This document shows positions 61,263-64,000 of a stretch of DNA of 64,000 bases, piece after piece. Position 1 is the stretch's first letter. Every line of letters starts with the position of its first letter. The stretch is from assembly GCA_009760855.2 (NCBI GenBank), contig WPIO01000042.1:2680001-2744000 (forward strand), given 5' to 3'. The stretch comes from Cristatella mucedo (lineage: Eukaryota; Bryozoa; Phylactolaemata; Cristatellidae). The notes under the pieces are model-generated. The model was not told the DNA's origin. It ran no database searches and worked only from the letters and a program-made list of their open reading frames with translations. Both the position numbers and the translations under genes were made by a program.

Positions 61263-61732
61263 CCTCTCTCTGACCACGGGTTGAGAGAGGGGCGCCGGTG
61301 CCCTGCGCCGACGGCACTTCCGCTATTGCTACCGCGCTGCTGCTGCTGCTCGCACGGCGGCCGTGGTTCTAGGGTTCTAGGCAGCGCTGCTGCTTCCCTT
61401 GGCATGCCCCAGACGGCTGCCGCCCACGTGCTGTGCAGCCAGCCCACTGCTGCTGGGCACCTCGGCGCGCCAGTAGGCCAGTGGCTCTGTAGGGTCGCCC
61501 GCCCACTGTAGCACGGCTGCCAACCGTAGTGAGACCCTTGTAACTTCGTCATTTCCTTGACCCGATCTTCTCTTTCCCTGCTTATCTGACCTGCACCTGC
61601 CTGTCGGCTTCCCGCGAGGCTTCCTGTCACAGAGCATTGAGCTTTCTGGTGCTCACTGCTCTCGTGTGCCGTCGCTGCCACTAGATTGAACATGTCACGG
61701 TTAACGTCGTCCGCCAGGCGAGTGGTAATAAA
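61263..61732 (+). other. 3'UTR
   Basis: About 465 bases from the stop to the AATAAA signal. A 76-codon frame (61281-61511) is of low quality and not considered coding. Confidence 0.7.
61727..61732 (+). terminator. Polyadenylation signal AATAAA
   Basis: First canonical AATAAA downstream of the stop, followed within 20 bases by the GT-rich 'cgcgtgtgct', as expected for a cleavage site. Confidence 0.7.
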
Positions 61733-61739
61733 CACGCGT

Positions 61740-62990
61740 GTGCTCCTCTTTCTCTCTGCATTCTACCGTAGAGTTTGCCGAAAGCTGACTGTCTTTGCAG
61801 ACAGGCTCTTTGGTGCCGCCGTGGGACGTCTCGCAGGAATGTCTCACATCAGGCAGCTCTCCTAGGAGGCTATATCTCGACCATCGGCTGGGCCCTCACG
61901 AGACCCACTGAGCGTGCCAGGACCTGGCCGAGCTCATCAGATCGGCCCTTCGAGGTCATTGGTGTATGGCTGCCAGCCCTTATTAGTACTAACACTGGGC
62001 ATGTTTAGCGGCCACCGTGTGGTGTCTTGTGCATGGACTGGGCCAGTGAGGTACTGGGCCAATGAGGGACCGGGCCAGTGAGGGACTGGGTCGGTGGCTG
62101 TAGCATTCGACATTAGATCGCTACAGCAGAATGACACCTGAGGCAGCAGTAACAGGCAGTGCTGGGCACCAGAAAGTGTAGATGCTTGTCGATTATAAGT
62201 GTGGCCTACGAAACGACGTTTTGTTGCTTGTCCCAAAGCACCGAATGCATGTAGCCACCCCTTGAGAAACCTCTCGCCTTTCGTATAAAATCCAAAATTT
62301 TGCATGCTTCGGGCAAGATTGCCTGCTGTCGTCGCGAAAAGGAATCTTTCACTTTAAAGTCATTTTGAGGAACTGGGCGAGTTTTCTTTCGAAAAGCAAA
62401 ACGCTGTTGTACGAAAATGAGCTGAGCTAAAACTAGCCTCGGGATAAATAGCTTTCTGGGCTTGAAGAGAGTCATAATTAGTCATTTAATTCTGCCAATG
62501 CCAAGTGTAAAGTGTCTGGTGCGAATTCTTAAAAAATTAAGACACATATGGTTGAAATGGACGTGACTTACGCCTCCGGTTTAGGCTTTTGGGTCTCTCG
62601 ATCACACATCGCGATAGTTCCTTAGTTCATAGCGATACCATATTCCTTTGGTGAATTGAGCATTATGTAAATCCAGGTGACAGTTCATCTACATTAAAAT
62701 TTTTTTCCACCGTATATACTCTTTCGCTCAGATAATAAAGATAGGCTTACGTGGTTAAAGTACAGATGCGAAGTCGTCAATACCATGTTTCTAGCTTACT
62801 CCAGCCTTGTGGTTCGGTGTCGGACACAATATAGGCACACGTTTCCTATTTGAAATCGATGAAAAAATATAACTTTAATAGACTGGAAATGCCTATCGTA
62901 ATCTAAATGAACTTGTATGAAAACCACCAATGAACCTTTATGAAAACCACCAGTCATCAACGGGAAGCCGTTGTTGCGGGCACCTAAAAA
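61740..62990. other. Downstream flank, no recognisable gene
   Basis: Contains an imperfect 18-bp minisatellite ('gggccagtgagg...actgg' type) at 62034-62092. No other feature recognised. Confidence 0.5.
62034..62092. repeat. Imperfect ~18-bp minisatellite
   Basis: Three to four units of the form 'tgggccagtgaggtac' with substitutions. Confidence 0.8.
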
Positions 62991-62992
62991 AG

Positions 62993-63513
62993 TAAGTCAA
63001 CACCGGTTATAAGCAAACCGAAAATCCCGAGTAAAGAAGTTGCTCGTAACAGAGGTTGCTTATAGGCGACGTTCAAGCATTATTTTATTCAAAAAGTTTT
63101 TTAAAACCAAAGTTTATCATAAAATTAACCCGAAGGAGCGAGAAAATCTTCACACGTCTTGAACAGTCGAGACGCGTGACGTCCCCGCCGCAAACACATT
63201 AACAAGACAAACGCAAGTAAGAAATACCTAAATGCTAATCAAATAAACCACAATTTTTAATATTATTTGATTCAGACGGGCTTTGATCGGACAAAATTGA
63301 TTCATTTTTTAATAAGCTGCTCATAAGTGAAGGGAAAATGGCGCTGGGAACAGAAAATTGCTTGCTTATAAGCGAGGTTTGCTTATAACCGAGTTGCTCA
63401 TAACCGAGGCTCTCCATGTGCTAAAGATGAGACAAGAAATCGGGACACGGCCGTGGGTTCTTATATCCGAGATTTGCTTATAAGCGAGTTGCTTATAGCC
63501 GAGGTTGACTGTA
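62993..63513. mobile_element. pogo/Tigger-like MITE
   Basis: The left terminus 'agtcaacaccggttataagc' and the reverse complement of the right terminus 'agtcaacctcggctataagc' are nearly equal, bounded by TA. The right part repeats 'ttgcttataagcgag'-type phrases, as in many Tc1/mariner-superfamily MITEs. No transposase. Confidence 0.65.
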
Positions 63514-63534
63514 TTTCGCATCTGGCCATACAAC

Positions 63535-63589
63535 CAGATTGCTCCTGTTTACTCTAGCCTGTCAGGCTAGAGTAAACAGGAGCAATCTG
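63535..63589. repeat. Perfect 55-bp palindrome
   Basis: Two 27-base arms that are exact reverse complements, separated by one base (T at 63562). It begins 'cagattgctcctgttt'. Lies 22 bases outside the right MITE end. Confidence 0.97.
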
Positions 63590-64000
63590 CAGCTGATTGT
63601 GAATGGTCCGTTGACGACTTGCTTCGATTCTTGGCTTGCGGGACGCAGCTTCTGATGGCTGTAGCCTCTGCAGAGTAAACATATTTATATTATAGAAACT
63701 CCCATTAAGAAAACGTAATGAGTTCCAATCTGTTAAGAGTAGGTCCAGCAAAAATATGACTTCAAGTCTAGTTGCTGCTGAAAATGAAATTTGTGGCATT
63801 TTCAAATAACTTCGATCCCAGGCAGATAATTGCCATCAACGAAGCAATAACAACAACAGTACATTTGATATAGCACCTAAAGATAACTCAAAACCACCTA
63901 AACCTAAATCACTCGGACCCGCGTGCATCGCTGTGAGGGCTTCGCTCGAGATGCACGTCGATATACAGAGTTGTTGCCACTTTATATGCCACGCTTTAAC
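63590..64000. other. No recognisable gene; LINE-A tail scrap
   Basis: At about 63855-63890 the phrase 'tttgatatagcacctaaaga' resembles the antisense LINE-A tail. Nothing else recognised. Confidence 0.4.

Overview
The window is nuclear DNA of an intron-rich invertebrate animal. Evidence: one protein-coding gene split into many GT-AG exons over about 49 kb, long introns filled with 5'-truncated LINEs, tRNA-derived SINEs, MITEs and microsatellites, and no bacterial-style gene packing. I cannot fix the phylum.

One host gene is certain: a plus-strand gene from ATG 12057 to stop 61262. It encodes a DUF4140/DUF4139 protein, the family of C. elegans F37C4.5 and distantly of bacterial MuiA. I joined the exons by reading frame, splice sites and family order: 12057-12235, 14625-14763, 15084-15176, 22128-22330, 25941-26070, 31321-31466, one linker exon, 52638-52707, 56105-56274, 56453-56599, 57946-58032, 61056-61262. 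Using linker exon 34249-34402 the product is 574 aa, and every junction is in phase. A polyadenylation signal lies at 61727.

The main discovery is at the linker position. Four candidate exons (34249-34402, 37090-37237, 44218-44347, 49579-49702) all start in phase 2, all complete the split codon TA|Y to Tyr, all end in phase 0, and all have a length equal to 1 mod 3. Exactly one can therefore be used per mRNA, which is the logic of mutually exclusive exons. The last two lie in a recent tandem duplication (unit A about 40303-46054, unit B about 46055-52449). The intron just upstream is almost identical between the units, while the exons differ mainly at amino-acid-changing positions.

Layout: 1-12056, no recognised host gene, with LINE/SINE fragments, a CpG-rich block (about 7560-8230) and a SPIN-like hAT MITE with a perfect 8-bp target duplication (7311-7498). 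12057-31466, exons 1-6 with repeat-rich introns. 31467-52637, the linker-exon region with the LINE-A reverse transcriptase copy (38885-40270) and the tandem duplication. 52638-61262, exons 8-12 with a hAT transposase remnant (54755-55485). 61263-64000, 3'UTR and flank with a Tigger-like MITE and a perfect 27-bp-arm palindrome. Two LINE families (A and B) and two SINE families (1 and 2) recur; SINE-2 ends in the same hairpin tail as LINE-A, so LINE-A probably mobilises it.
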